Notes under the pieces: model-generated
Told to the model about the DNA's origin: nothing
Databases searched by the model: none
What the model saw: only the letters and a program-made list of their open reading frames with translations
In this document: piece by piece, positions 1 to 9,427 of the stretch
Position numbering within the stretch: position 1 is the stretch's first letter
Layout of the letters: each line of letters opens with the position of its first letter
Source: Streptomyces marokkonensis
GTDB taxonomy: Bacteria; Actinomycetota; Actinomycetes; Streptomycetales; Streptomycetaceae
DNA length: 64,000 nt
Assembly (NCBI RefSeq): GCF_008312835.1
Contig: NZ_VSKS01000012.1
Span: 174,836 to 238,835, forward strand
Direction of reading: 5' to 3'
Program-made: the position numbers and the translations under genes

Positions 1-417
1 GACCCGGCCCAGGGTGTCGAGGCCGTACTCGCACAGGGTGCGGGCGGTCCTGGTGCCGACGCCGGGCAGCGCGGCGACGGGCCGGCCGGCCAGGAAGCCC
101 CGCACCTCGTCCCCGGCCACCGCGCGGGTCAGCCCCGGACGGGCGTCCCGCAGGGCCATGCGGGCCACCATCGGGCCCGGCCCGGCGCCGATCACGCAGT
201 CGACGCCGTGCAGGGCGAGGGCGCGCACCCGGATCACCGCGGCCAGTTCGAGGGCGGTGCGCCCGAAGTACCGTTCGGCGCCGCGCAGATCGGCCAGCGC
301 CCCGTCCGGCGGCAGGGCCTGGACGACGGGGGTGAACTCCTCCAGCAGGCCGAGGAGCCCCGGCAGGGCGGCCTCGTACATCGGAGGCAGCTGGAAACGT
401 ACGCAGAGAATGGTCAT
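1..417 (-). CDS. Y-family DNA polymerase-like protein (ImuB/DinB-like), cut by the window edge
   Basis: Only the first 139 codons are present; the gene runs off the left edge. ATG at 415-417 overlaps the dnaE2 stop in an ATGA (414-417), so the two are translationally coupled. The fold is recognisable as a Y-family palm with the start of a helix-hairpin-helix region (ALPGVGTRTARTL). In active members the first strand carries an Asp (HVDMDAFF type) and a later motif reads SIDE. Here the first strand reads MTILCVRFQ, with Arg at the Asp position, and the second reads LPPDGALADL, keeping the Asp but with Gly for Glu. Two of three metal-binding carboxylates therefore look lost, as in ImuB, the accessory subunit of the DnaE2 mutasome. 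I infer an ImuB-like role in error-prone repair; many annotations would call it DNA polymerase IV. The C-terminal half cannot be judged. Confidence 0.8.
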   Translation of the reverse strand, partial: MTILCVRFQLPPMYEAALPGLLGLLEEFTPVVQALPPDGALADLRGAERYFGRTALELAAVIRVRALALHGVDCVIGAGPGPMVARMALRDARPGLTRAVAGDEVRGFLAGRPVAALPGVGTRTARTLCEYGLDTLGRV

Positions 418-3400
418 CCCGCACTCCCCGGACTCCGGTGCCACAACTTCCTTCCCACCGCGGGCCCTTCGCCCGCCGGGCGCAGATCGGCCCAGGGGTG
501 CATCTCGTACCCCGTGGGCATGCGGATCGTCCTGTCCTCCATCGGGTCCCGGGCCGCGGAACCGGCCGGTGCGGGCCGTCCGTCCGAACCGGCGAGCCGC
601 CTGCGGGCCGGGCCGTCGCCGTCCTCACCGGCGGCCCCGGAGCCGGCGGCCCCGGAGCCGGCGGGCTCGGCAAGCCGGGCGGCGACGCCCTCCAGGCCCT
701 CCTCCCGGCGGATCTCCAGCAGGTCGGCGAGGTTCCAGGCGGCGGAGCCGACCACGCTGAGGCTGCGCGGGCCGCGGCGCTGCACCACCCCGCGCACCAG
801 CAGCAGCCAGGAGTGGAAGACGGTGTGGGCGCAGGCGTCGTGGGAGTCGTCGAAGAAGGCGAGGTCCACCAGGCCCGTGCCGTCGTCCAGGGTGGAGAAG
901 ATGACCCGCTTGCCGGAGCGGATGGGCGGGGTCTGGGTGGCCGCCTTGGCGCCCGCGACCAGCACGGTGTCCCCGTGCCGGGCCTCGCGCAGCCGCCGTG
1001 CGGAGACCACGCCCAGCTCCTCGAGGAAGGCGCCGTGGTCGTCCATCAGATGGCGTGAGGCGTCCATGGACAGCACGCCCAGTTCGGCGCTGAGCCTCTC
1101 CGACGGGGTGAGGTCGGGCAGCCCGGCCGGGGCGGTCCTCCGGCCGCCGGACAGGGGGAGCTGGTCGCCGCGTCCGCCGCGGGCGCCCCGGTGCAGTTCG
1201 GTCAGGTGCAGTTGCAGGTCGCGCCGGTTGGCGCCGAACGCGTCCAGCGCGCCGACCTGGGCGAGGCGTCCGGCGAGCGGGCGGCTGGGGCGGGCCCGCT
1301 CCCAGAAGTCGAGCAGTGAGGCGTACGGCTGCCCCTCGGCGATCCGGGCGGCCTCGGCCTCGCTGATGCCGTGCACGTCGGAGAGCGCAAGTCGCAGGCC
1401 CCACGCCTCCGGCACCTCCGGCTCCTTCGATCCCTTTGATTCAGACACCAGTTCGATCCTGTGTGCGACCCCCGACTTGTTCACGTCCAGCGGCAGCACC
1501 GGCACCCCGCGCCGCCGCGCGTCCGCCAGCAGCAGCCGCTTCGGGTACATCCCGGGATCGTGGGTGAGCAACCCCGCGTAGAAGGCGGCCGGGTGGTGCG
1601 CCTTCAGCCACGCCGACTGGTACGTCGGTACGGCGAAGGCGACCGCGTGCGCCTTGCAGAAGCCGTAGGACCCGAAGGCCTCGACGATCTCCCAGGTGCG
1701 ACGAATCGTTTCCGCGTCATAGCCGCGGGCCGCCGCGTGCTGCGCGAACCAGACCTTGATCCGCGCCTGCGACTCCGGGTCGGACAGCCCGCGCCGCACC
1801 CGGTCCGCCTCGCCGCGTCCGCAGCCGGTCAGGGTGGCCACGATGTCGATGACCTGCTCGTGGAAGACGACGACCCCGTACGTCCCCTTCAGCGGCTCCT
1901 CCAGGTCCGGGTGCGGATAGCGCACCGGCGCCCGTCCGTGCCGCGCCTCGATGAACGGCCGCACCATGTCGGCGGCGACCGGCCCGGGCCGGAAGAGGGA
2001 GATGTCGACGACCAGGTCGTGGAACGTGGCCGGCTGGAGCCGCCCCACCAGGTCCCGCTGGCCCGGCGACTCGATCTGGAAGCAGCCGAGCGTCTCGGTG
2101 GACCGGATGAGCCCGTACGTCGCCGGGTCGCCCTCCGGCACCGCGTCCAGGTCGATCCGCTCCCCCGTCGCCCGCTCCACCTCGGTGACCGCGTGCGCCA
2201 TCGCCGACTGCATCCGCACGCCCAGCACATCGAGCTTGAGCAGCCCGAGGTCCTCGACGTCGTCCTTGTCGAACTGCGCCATGGGGAAGCCCTCGCCGCT
2301 GGTCGGCACGACCGGCGTACGGGTCAGCAGCGAGGCGTCGGACAGCAGTACGCCGCAGGGGTGCATGGCGATGCCGCGCGGGAGCGCGTCGAGGGCTTCC
2401 ACCAGCTCCCACAGCCTGCCGTACTTCTCCTTCTCCCCCGCCAGTTCCCGCAGTTCGGGCAGTTCCTCGAGCGCCGCGCGGGCGTCGCGGGCGCGGATGT
2501 GCGGGAAGGACTTGGCGATCCGGTCGATCTCGGCCGGGTCCATGGACAGCGCCGCACCGACGTCACGGACGGCGTGGCGCACCCGGTACGTCTCCGGCAT
2601 GGCGACCGTGGCGACCCGCTCGGTGCCGAACCGGTCGATGATCGCGCGGTAGACCTCCAGCCGCCGGGCGGACTCCACGTCGATGTCGATGTCGGGCAGC
2701 ACGACGCGCTCCTTGGACAGGAAGCGTTCCATCAGCAGCCCGTGCGCCACCGGGTCGGCGTGCGCGATGCCGAGGAGGTGGTTGACCAGGGAGCCGGCGC
2801 CGGAGCCGCGCGCGGCGACCCGGATGCCCATGTCCCGCACGTCGTCGACGACCTGGGAGACGGTCAGGAAGTAGGAGGCGAAACCGTGGTGGGCGATGAT
2901 GTCCAGCTCGTGGTGCATCCGCTCCCAGTACTCGAGGCGGCCGGCGTAGCCGCGCAGCACCATGCCCGCCGCCGCCCGGGAGGCCAGCGTCCGCTGGGCG
3001 GTGCGGCGGCCCGCGCCGACGAGGTGCGGCTCGGGGAAGTGGACGCTGCCCATGCCGAGGTCGTCCTCGGGGTCGACCCGGCACTCCGCGGCCGTGGCCC
3101 GCGTCTGTTCGAGGAGCCGGAGGGCGGCCTCGCGCCGGAAGCCCGCGGCCGCCACGATCCGCTCGGCCGCCTCCAGCATGGCGCCCCGGTCCTTGAGCCA
3201 GGCCTCTCCCGAGTCCAGCCCTCGGGCCGGGTCGACGGGGACCAGCCTGCGGGCGGCGTCCAGTACGTCGGCGACCGGGCCGAGACCGGGGTCGGCGTAG
3301 CGGACGGCGTTGCTGAGGACGGGCCGGACGTGCTGTTCGGCGGCGAAGCCGAGGGTGCGGGCGGCCAGCCGCAGGGAGCCGGGTCCCGTGCCCTCGCGTC

Positions 3401-3971
3401 CGTGCCAGACGGCCTCCAGGCGCAGGGCGTCGCCGTAGACCTCCCGCCAGGGGGCGAGCAGCCGGGCGGCGCGGTCGGGACGGCCCGCGGCGAGGGCGCG
3501 GCCGACGTCGGAGTCGGGGCCGAGGAGGACGGTCAGGCCGTCGGCGTGGTTGGCGTCCCAGGTCAGCAGCGGGAGCCCGTCATGGGTGTGGGCGGCGGAG
3601 ACCAGGCGGCACAGGTCGGCCCAGCCGCGGGCGCCGTCCCGGGCGAGGAAGGTGACACGGGGTGCCGACTCGTCGATGAAGGCACCGCCGCGCACCGGGG
3701 TGCGGCGCCTGTCCCGCCGTACGGACCCGTCCCCGCCCGCCGGGGAGGTCGCGGGAGCCGCCACCGCGAGGTCCGCGCCGAACAGCGGGCGGACGCCGGC
3801 CCCGGCGCAGGCCTTGGCGAAGCGGACGGACCCGGCGAGGGTGTCGCGGTCGGTGAGGGCGAGGGCGTCCATGCCCCGCTCCGAGGCGCGCTCGGCCAGC
3901 CGTTCCGGGTGGGAGGCGCCGTAGCGCAGGGAGAACCCGGAGACGGTGTGCAGATGCGTGAAACCCGGCAC
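414..3971 (-). CDS. dnaE2: Error-prone DNA polymerase III alpha subunit DnaE2
   Basis: About 1185 residues. An N-terminal PHP domain (FTHLHTVSGFSLRYG) is followed by the C-family polymerase core with the catalytic motif PDIDIDVES near residues 424-432, then helix-hairpin-helix and OB-fold regions near the C terminus. DnaE2 is the alternative alpha subunit for damage-induced translesion synthesis. I chose the GTG at 3969-3971 because a GGGAGG ribosome site lies 5-6 bases upstream, the protein then begins VPGFTHLHT as in relatives, and the LexA box (4008-4021) becomes promoter sequence. A frame-compatible start at 4028 would put the LexA box inside the gene. The 3' end overlaps the Y-family gene by four bases, giving a two-gene SOS operon. 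No imuA gene is visible upstream. Confidence 0.95.
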   Translation of the reverse strand: MPGFTHLHTVSGFSLRYGASHPERLAERASERGMDALALTDRDTLAGSVRFAKACAGAGVRPLFGADLAVAAPATSPAGGDGSVRRDRRRTPVRGGAFIDESAPRVTFLARDGARGWADLCRLVSAAHTHDGLPLLTWDANHADGLTVLLGPDSDVGRALAAGRPDRAARLLAPWREVYGDALRLEAVWHGREGTGPGSLRLAARTLGFAAEQHVRPVLSNAVRYADPGLGPVADVLDAARRLVPVDPARGLDSGEAWLKDRGAMLEAAERIVAAAGFRREAALRLLEQTRATAAECRVDPEDDLGMGSVHFPEPHLVGAGRRTAQRTLASRAAAGMVLRGYAGRLEYWERMHHELDIIAHHGFASYFLTVSQVVDDVRDMGIRVAARGSGAGSLVNHLLGIAHADPVAHGLLMERFLSKERVVLPDIDIDVESARRLEVYRAIIDRFGTERVATVAMPETYRVRHAVRDVGAALSMDPAEIDRIAKSFPHIRARDARAALEELPELRELAGEKEKYGRLWELVEALDALPRGIAMHPCGVLLSDASLLTRTPVVPTSGEGFPMAQFDKDDVEDLGLLKLDVLGVRMQSAMAHAVTEVERATGERIDLDAVPEGDPATYGLIRSTETLGCFQIESPGQRDLVGRLQPATFHDLVVDISLFRPGPVAADMVRPFIEARHGRAPVRYPHPDLEEPLKGTYGVVVFHEQVIDIVATLTGCGRGEADRVRRGLSDPESQARIKVWFAQHAAARGYDAETIRRTWEIVEAFGSYGFCKAHAVAFAVPTYQSAWLKAHHPAAFYAGLLTHDPGMYPKRLLLADARRRGVPVLPLDVNKSGVAHRIELVSESKGSKEPEVPEAWGLRLALSDVHGISEAEAARIAEGQPYASLLDFWERARPSRPLAGRLAQVGALDAFGANRRDLQLHLTELHRGARGGRGDQLPLSGGRRTAPAGLPDLTPSERLSAELGVLSMDASRHLMDDHGAFLEELGVVSARRLREARHGDTVLVAGAKAATQTPPIRSGKRVIFSTLDDGTGLVDLAFFDDSHDACAHTVFHSWLLLVRGVVQRRGPRSLSVVGSAAWNLADLLEIRREEGLEGVAARLAEPAGSGAAGSGAAGEDGDGPARRRLAGSDGRPAPAGSAARDPMEDRTIRMPTGYEMHPWADLRPAGEGPAVGRKLWHRSPGSAG

Positions 3972-4007
3972 ACGCACCTCCCGCACTCGTGAGCCCCGAC
4001 CGACTCT

Positions 4008-4021
4008 CGAACGATTGTTCC
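4008..4021 (-). promoter_or_regulatory. LexA (SOS) box upstream of dnaE2
   Basis: The sequence CGAACGATTGTTCC has the GAAC-N4-GTTC core of the Gram-positive LexA site (consensus CGAAC-N4-GTTCG), with one mismatch at the last base. It lies about 37 bases upstream of the chosen dnaE2 GTG. A weaker, degenerate copy (TCGAATGAGTGTGCGA) sits at 4052-4067 and may be fortuitous. This supports DNA-damage induction of dnaE2 and the coupled Y-family gene. Confidence 0.75.
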
Positions 4022-4124
4022 CAGCCACCTCACCCCACCATAGACCAATTTTCGAATGAGTGTGCGATCACCATTCGGCCCCCTCCCACCTGCGCAAACG
4101 GCCGCCCCCCTGGACCGTGGGGGC

Positions 4125-5186
4125 ATGACGCAGAGCGCCGGCGCCGGTACTCGCCCCGGCTCGTTCCTCAACGAGGTGCGGGACGCCGTCACCCCACGGG
4201 CCACCCTGCTCGTACTCGGCGTGATCGCGCTCCAGCTGCTGTTCATCACCTCCTACGTGGGAGCCCTGCACCATCCGAGGCTGCGGGACGCGCCCTTCGG
4301 GGTCGTCGCGCCCCCGGCCGCGGCCGGGCAGGCGGTGACCCGGCTGGAGCGGCTGCCCGGCTCACCGCTGGACCCGCGGCCGGTGTCCGACGAGGCCGCC
4401 GCCCGCGAGCGGCTCGGGAACCGGGATCTCGACGGCGCCCTGGTCCTCGACCCCGCGGGAACCACCGACACGCTGCTGGTCGCCACCGGCGGCGGTACCA
4501 CGCTGGCCGCCTCGCTGCGGGAGCTCGTCACCGGTCTGGAGAGCTCCGAGGGGCGCGCCCTGCGGGTCGTCGACGTCGCTCCGGCCTCCGCCCGGGACGC
4601 CAACGGCCTCTCGTCCTTCTACGTGGTGGTGGGGTGGTGCGTGGGCGGCTATCTGTGCGCGTCGATCCTGGCGATCAGCGCGGGCGCCCGGGCGTCCACC
4701 CCGCGCCGCGCGGTGATCCGGCTCGGCACCATGGCCGTGGTCGCGCTCGTCGGCGGACTCGGCGGCGCCCTCGTCGTCGGACCGGCCCTGGACGCGCTGC
4801 CGGGTGATTTCCTGGCCCTGTGGGGGCTGGGCGCGCTGATCACCTTCGCCGTGGGCGCCGCCACGCTCGCCCTGCAGGCCGTCTTCGGGGTCGTCGGCAT
4901 CGGCGTGGCCATCCTGCTCGTGGTGATCCTCGGCAACCCGAGCGCGGGCGGGGCACTGCCGCCGCCGCTGCTCCCGCCGTTCTGGGCGGCCATCGGTCCG
5001 GCGCTGCCGCCGGGCGCGGGCACCTGGACGGCCCGCTCGATCGCGTACTTCGGGGGCAGCGCGGTGACCGCCCCGCTGCTGATCCTGTCGGCGTGGGCCG
5101 TGGCGGGGACCGCCGTCACCCTGCTGATGGCGGCACTGCGGCGGAAACGGGCGGGCACGGAAGCACGGCCCGCGCCCGGCTCGTGA
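4125..5186 (+). CDS. Integral membrane protein of the ABC-2/YhgE-Pip type
   Basis: 353 residues from ATG 4125; an in-frame ATG at 4056 would add 23 unconserved residues. The layout is a cytoplasmic N terminus, one transmembrane helix (about residues 28-48), an extracytoplasmic domain of roughly 120 residues, then about five membrane helices ending in a basic tail. This one-plus-five pattern is typical of YhgE/Pip and DUF3533-like ABC-2 permease-type proteins of actinobacteria. No ATPase gene is adjacent. The substrate is unknown and a transport role is inference. It is monocistronic and converges on the protease gene downstream, with a shared terminator. Confidence 0.75.
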   Translation: MTQSAGAGTRPGSFLNEVRDAVTPRATLLVLGVIALQLLFITSYVGALHHPRLRDAPFGVVAPPAAAGQAVTRLERLPGSPLDPRPVSDEAAARERLGNRDLDGALVLDPAGTTDTLLVATGGGTTLAASLRELVTGLESSEGRALRVVDVAPASARDANGLSSFYVVVGWCVGGYLCASILAISAGARASTPRRAVIRLGTMAVVALVGGLGGALVVGPALDALPGDFLALWGLGALITFAVGAATLALQAVFGVVGIGVAILLVVILGNPSAGGALPPPLLPPFWAAIGPALPPGAGTWTARSIAYFGGSAVTAPLLILSAWAVAGTAVTLLMAALRRKRAGTEARPAPGS

Positions 5187-5193
5187 CCACGCG

Positions 5194-5230
5194 GACGTCC
5201 CGCCCCTCCGCGGCGGAGGGACGGGACGTC
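5194..5230. terminator. Bidirectional hairpin between convergent genes
   Basis: Arms at 5194-5210 and 5214-5230 (17 bp, one mismatch) enclose a 3-base loop between the ends of the membrane-protein gene (+) and the protease gene (-). There is no T-run, as usual for Streptomyces. Confidence 0.8.
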
Positions 5231-5244
5231 GTGGCGGAGCGCGC

Positions 5245-6327
5245 TCAGCCGATCTGCGTACCGGTGGCCGACAGGGCCTCCGTCACCGGCTGGAAGAAGG
5301 TCTCGCCGCCCGAGGTGCAGTCGCCGCTGCCGCCGGAGGTGAGGCCGACCGCCTTGTCGCCCGAGAAGAGCGAGCCGCCGCTGTCGCCGGGCTCGGCGCA
5401 CACGTCGGTCTGGATCAGACCGTTGACGATGTCGCCGTTGCCGTAGTTCACGGTGGCGTCCAGGCCGGTGACCGCGCCGGAGTGCACCTGGGTGGTGGAA
5501 CCGCTGCGGGTGACCTGCATGCCGACGGTGGCCTCGGCGGCGCCGGAGATCGCCTGCGTGGAGCCGTCGTAGAGGTTCACCTCGCTCGGGTGGGCCACGT
5601 CCGCGGTGTACTTGACCAGGCCGTAGTCGTCGCCCGGGAAGCTGGACGCCGCGTTCTCGCCGATCACGTTGCCCGAGGAGTCCGACCAGGTGGAGATGCC
5701 CTCGGTGCAGTGCCCGGCGGTCAGGAAGTGCGGCTCGCCGCCCTTGGTCACGTTGAAGCCGAGCGAGCAGCGCCCGCCGTCGCCGGTGATGGCGTCGCCG
5801 CCCGCGACGAAGGGCTTGTACTCCCCCTTGGTCCGCTGGAGTTCGGCCTTGGCGCCCAGCGAGTCGACGACCTTCGCCAGCTTGGCCCACTCGGCCTCGG
5901 AGACGGTGCGGTCCGCGGTGACGACGACCTTGTTGGTGGTCGGGTCGGTCACCCAGGAGGTGCCCGGGATGGTGGCGTCCTGCTTGAGGGTGGTGTGCGC
6001 GCTCTTCAGCTCGGCGAGGGAGTTCGCCACGACTCTCGCCTCGGCGCCGGCCGACTCGACGGCCTCGGCGGCGGCCTCGTCGAGCACGTTCACCACGAGG
6101 CTCTTGCTCTTCGCGTCGTAGTACGTTCCCGCCGCGTCGGCGCCCAGGTCCTGGGCGAGCGTCGAGGCGAGCTTTCCGGCCGCCTGGACCGAGAGGGTCC
6201 GGGGCGTCGCGTCCGCCGGAACCTCGCTGGCGTTCGCAGTCTGGAAGGTGACCGCGCCGGCGGCCAGTGCGGCGATGCCCGCACCCGCCATGACCGAACG
6301 TCGCCTGGGTATGCGTCGGTGCTTCAA
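5245..6327 (-). CDS. Secreted streptogrisin-type serine protease precursor (S1 family)
   Basis: 360 residues from a TTG at 6325-6327, preceded by AGGAGG seven bases upstream; no better start fits. The N terminus ([15 protein letters not shown], then a hydrophobic stretch ending near residue 33) is an export signal with an Arg-rich start. Residues about 35-165 are an alpha-lytic-protease-type propeptide. The mature protease begins near VAGGDAITG and carries the triad His (TAGHC), Asp (DDYGLV) and Ser (GDSGGS), plus paired cysteines. The propeptide acts as a folding chaperone and is removed autocatalytically in this family. It resembles the streptogrisin D group; exact specificity is not predictable. 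A paralogue follows immediately upstream at 6732. Confidence 0.93.
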   Translation of the reverse strand: MKHRRIPRRRSVMAGAGIAALAAGAVTFQTANASEVPADATPRTLSVQAAGKLASTLAQDLGADAAGTYYDAKSKSLVVNVLDEAAAEAVESAGAEARVVANSLAELKSAHTTLKQDATIPGTSWVTDPTTNKVVVTADRTVSEAEWAKLAKVVDSLGAKAELQRTKGEYKPFVAGGDAITGDGGRCSLGFNVTKGGEPHFLTAGHCTEGISTWSDSSGNVIGENAASSFPGDDYGLVKYTADVAHPSEVNLYDGSTQAISGAAEATVGMQVTRSGSTTQVHSGAVTGLDATVNYGNGDIVNGLIQTDVCAEPGDSGGSLFSGDKAVGLTSGGSGDCTSGGETFFQPVTEALSATGTQIG

Positions 6328-6731
6328 CTCACGTCCTCCTGTGGGGGGACGGCCCGGGAGGTTGTGGGGACCTCTCCGGACCGGAAGGCGTACGGCCACG
6401 GGGGCGGCGCACAACAAAAGCCACGCCCGTGCCGGTTGAACGGCGCCTACTCTTCCGAACCCCACAGGGAGCACACAAGGTCGACTTCAGGACGCGCGTA
6501 CGGCAACAGCCGTGCGCCCCCTATGTCCTGACAGGTCATGGACACGCAGGACGGTTCACACTGCAAACGTTACGAGGCGGTAACCGGTGGTGCGGTTCAC
6601 GGAATCCGCGCCTGGCTTGAAATAGGCCCTCTGGATCCGGGCACACGAAACGACGAACCCCCGCACGCGGTTGCGTGCGGGGGTTCGTCTGCAGGCGGAA
6701 CCAGTGGGACCGGTGGTGCGCGGAGCCGGTC
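6328..6731. other. Intergenic region between two protease genes
   Basis: 404 bases without a convincing gene. It holds the terminator of the upstream protease gene (6653-6688) and must contain the promoter of the protease at 5245-6327. I could not place a -35/-10 pair with confidence. The stretch 6420-6650 is less G/C-rich than its surroundings. Confidence 0.6.
6653..6688 (-). terminator. Perfect hairpin after the streptogrisin B-like gene
   Basis: Perfect 16-bp arms (6653-6668 and 6673-6688) with a GGTT loop lie 44 bases past the stop of the protease gene. This is a strong factor-independent-type hairpin without a T-run. Confidence 0.85.
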
Positions 6732-7640
6732 CTAGTAGACGCTGACCCCGTAGGCGCTCAGGGCCTCGGTCACCGGCTGGAAGAAGGTCGTGCCGCCGGA
6801 GGAGCAGTTGCCGCTGCCGCCGGAGGTCAGACCGTACGCGGTGCCGTTGCTGCCGTAGAGCGAACCGCCGGAGTCGCCGGGCTCGGCGCAGACCGTGGTC
6901 TGGATGAGGCCGTAGACGACGTCGCCGCCACCGTAGTTGACGGTCGCGTTGAGGGCGGTGACCCGGCCGCTGTGGGTGCCCGTGGTGGAGCCGTCACGGA
7001 TGACGGTGGTGCCCACGCTCGGGGTGGCCGCGCGGGTGATGTCCACGCCGTTCGCGGTGCCGGGCTTGCTCACCGAGGAGTTGGTGTACCGGACGATGCC
7101 GTAGTCGTTGCCCGGGAAGCTGGAGCCGGCCGTCGAGCCGAGCACCGTGGTGCGGCTGGAGTTGGAGTACCAGGTGCCCGCGCCCTGGGTGCAGTGACCG
7201 GCGGTCAGGAAGTACTGGACGCCACTGCTGCTGCGGACGTTGAAGCCGAGGGAGCAGCGGCCGCTGTTCGAGTAGATGGCGTCGCCGCCCTGGATGAGCT
7301 TGGTGAACTTGCCCGGGGTGCGCTTGATGGTGATCGCCCCGGCGTCGTCCCCGGCCTGCCGCTTGATCTTGTTGATCTCGGCCTGGGAGACGGTGCTGTC
7401 GACGGTGACGAGCACCCGGTTGGTCTTGCTGTCGACGGCCCAGGCGGTGCCGGGAACGTCGGCCTTCAGCACCGAGCCGCTGACGCTCTTGAGCTCGGCG
7501 GAGCTGAAGGTGGTGGGGGTGTCGGCCGCGTTCGCGCTGGGGATCGCGATCGCGGCAGCGGCGACGAGGCCGGCGGATACGGCGGTCAGCCGAGTCCGTC
7601 TCGAGATGCCGCTACGGGGGGTGGTGCGCTTGATCCTCAC
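6732..7640 (-). CDS. Streptogrisin B-like secreted serine protease precursor
   Basis: 302 residues, close to the roughly 299 of the S. griseus protease B precursor. GTG 7638-7640 has GGAGG eight bases upstream. The order is: basic N terminus with a signal segment ending SANA about residue 38, a propeptide of some 75 residues, then a mature protease starting near [20 protein letters not shown], very close to the known mature N terminus [20 protein letters not shown]. The triad is His in TAGHC, Asp in GNDYGI and Ser in EPGDSGGS; cysteines of two conserved disulfides are present. It is an extracellular chymotrypsin-like peptidase used for protein scavenging. It has its own terminator and sits in tandem with the protease at 5245, suggesting ancient duplication. 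Confidence 0.95.
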   Translation of the reverse strand: MRIKRTTPRSGISRRTRLTAVSAGLVAAAAIAIPSANAADTPTTFSSAELKSVSGSVLKADVPGTAWAVDSKTNRVLVTVDSTVSQAEINKIKRQAGDDAGAITIKRTPGKFTKLIQGGDAIYSNSGRCSLGFNVRSSSGVQYFLTAGHCTQGAGTWYSNSSRTTVLGSTAGSSFPGNDYGIVRYTNSSVSKPGTANGVDITRAATPSVGTTVIRDGSTTGTHSGRVTALNATVNYGGGDVVYGLIQTTVCAEPGDSGGSLYGSNGTAYGLTSGGSGNCSSGGTTFFQPVTEALSAYGVSVY

Positions 7641-7977
7641 TTCTCGTTCCTCCACAAAGGAAGTAGGGGGCCCTCGTGGGGTTGTGGGCCCGTGAGGCGC
7701 AGCCAGTGGACCGAGTGCCCGGATTCCGAACACGCCGTGCCCCTGACAAGCGCTGGTGGCGAGTATTCGGCCGACCGACCGTTCGGCGCAAGGGTGTCTT
7801 TTGGCCGTCAACCTTTGAACCATGTAGGAGATTTGATCCGCGCACGACAGCGCATTACCAGCGGTCACACCCGCCTGACGACCGGTCGAACAGCCGCACG
7901 GTGTCCGGAATTCGCCCCTCCGAATACCGTGCCGGCACCCCACCGCCGCCCCGCCGGCGCCCGCCCGCGGACGCGGC
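7641..7977. other. Intergenic region upstream of the streptogrisin B-like gene
   Basis: 337 bases with no credible gene. On the minus strand a TTGACG at 7806-7811 is a possible -35 element for the protease gene, but I see no matching -10 at proper spacing. Streptomyces extracellular protease genes are usually growth-phase controlled; no specific operator is recognised here. Confidence 0.5.
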
Positions 7978-9138
7978 TCAGCAGTCGCAGCCGCAGTCGC
8001 AGCCGCCGTCCTCACCGCAGCAGCTGCAGCAGTTGCAGCACTCACAGCAGTTGCAGCAGTCGCCGCACCCACTGCAGTCGCAGTTGGTGCAGGGTCCCTG
8101 CTTGGGCTCACGGGTCCAGGGGTCCTCATAGGTGCCGCAGCACAGCTGGCAGCTGCAGGCGAGTCCCAGCCACACCGCGCAGCCGGCGAGCGCCCCGCGC
8201 CGGTCGCGGCGCGGCGGTTCGGGAGGCAGCGGGGCGCCGGGGCCACCGGGAGGGGCGTAGGGACCGCTTGCGTGGGCACAGGAGACCGTACCGAAGGCAC
8301 GATGGACGGAGTTGGGGAGTTCATGGACGAGCAGCCGGTGCGCGAGGCCGCCGTCGGAGAACTCGACCTCGCGCAGCGCGAGCCGGATGCCGTGCACCGC
8401 GTCGTCGGCGAGCCGGCGGGCCTCCTGAAGCGGGGTGCCCGTGGCGGTGAGCGGGTTCCAGGCCCCCGAGGCGGCGTCGGACTCCCGGTCCTCCACGGCG
8501 TCCAGCAGGTGCGCGAGGCGCCCGAAGAGGGCTCCGGCCTCCGCGAGCGGTCCGGCGTTGCGCGGCCGCCCGGCGAGCACCGCGGTGTGCGCGAAGGCCG
8601 CCGCGGTCGCGGTCTCGGTCGGCTCGGTGACGGCGAGGATCGGAGTGCCGGGTCCGGCGAGCGTCTCGATGCCGGTCTGCCGGTCCACGGCGTCGAGGAG
8701 GACGGCCGTGTCGAACCCGATGTCCGATCCGGTCCGTGCCCCGGCCCGGTCCCAGCTCGCGGCGACCCGGCGCGCGGCGAGCGCCACCGGCCTGTGCGCC
8801 AGCAGTCCGTCCCCGTCGGCGACATGGTCGCGCACCTTCGCGGAGGCGAGCACGAGCGAGACGGCCGCCGCGAGCCGCGCGCCCTCACCGTGCGCGACGG
8901 ACGCGGTGCGCATACCGCGCAGCGGACAGGGCCCCGCGGTGCGCCGTCCCGCTTCGGCGGACCCGGACTGAGCCTCCGTCAGAACGGATATGAGGAGCCC
9001 GTCGTAATTGGTGACGATGCGCGCGAGCTGTCCGTGGTCCCCCCGCAGGGCGAGGCACAGCCCGCACAAATGGGCCATCCACTGGGCGGTGAGCTTCTCT
9101 CCGAGCCGGTGCCGACACGGCCTGACCATTCCGAACAC
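7978..9138 (-). CDS. DUF5685 family protein with a cysteine-rich C-terminal tail
   Basis: 386 residues from GTG 9136-9138 with a GGGGGA ribosome site. The N terminus has a Cys pair in [14 protein letters not shown] (residues 24-36), typical of this all-helical family. The body is Ala/Leu-rich helical sequence. A Pro/Gly linker follows, then a C-terminal segment in which 23 of the last 70 residues are Cys, including CC doublets and CxC motifs; 18 of them lie in the last 37 residues. Such density suggests binding of zinc, copper or another soft metal, or an Fe-S or disulfide-linked structure. No catalytic motif is visible and the function of the family is not established. The gene is single and divergent from sflA. 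Confidence 0.8.
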   Translation of the reverse strand: MFGMVRPCRHRLGEKLTAQWMAHLCGLCLALRGDHGQLARIVTNYDGLLISVLTEAQSGSAEAGRRTAGPCPLRGMRTASVAHGEGARLAAAVSLVLASAKVRDHVADGDGLLAHRPVALAARRVAASWDRAGARTGSDIGFDTAVLLDAVDRQTGIETLAGPGTPILAVTEPTETATAAAFAHTAVLAGRPRNAGPLAEAGALFGRLAHLLDAVEDRESDAASGAWNPLTATGTPLQEARRLADDAVHGIRLALREVEFSDGGLAHRLLVHELPNSVHRAFGTVSCAHASGPYAPPGGPGAPLPPEPPRRDRRGALAGCAVWLGLACSCQLCCGTYEDPWTREPKQGPCTNCDCSGCGDCCNCCECCNCCSCCGEDGGCDCGCDC

Positions 9139-9427
9139 GACGTTCCCCCGTGCAGTTGTACGACGCTGAGCGGCCGCATCGTATCGGCCACGGCGTTCAC
9201 CCGTACGTACCCCTCATCACCCGTACGCCGGGAAGAATCATATTTCACTCACAGTCAGCAGCCGTTTACATCAAGACCCTTGGGAAACACGGACTCTCGA
9301 CGGATTCGCTGTGCACCAGTACCGTCACAAACCCCCCGCGCGGCGTCTATCCACTTGGCGCGCCATCCGCATCATGGACGACCATAGGGATGCGGAAAGC
9401 AAAAGACCGCTGTGAGAGGAGGCGTCC

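Noticed and set aside
1461-3992. Long plus-strand open frame opposite dnaE2
   Set aside because: Antisense shadow without any recognised domain; dnaE2 on the minus strand is unequivocal.
4052-4067. Second LexA box upstream of dnaE2
   Set aside because: TCGAATGAGTGTGCGA matches the GAAC-N4-GTTC core poorly.
6732-8888. A 718-codon minus-strand frame joining the streptogrisin B-like gene with upstream sequence
   Set aside because: The real protease starts at GTG 7640 with a ribosome site and signal peptide; the upstream part is a shadow of the DUF5685 gene.
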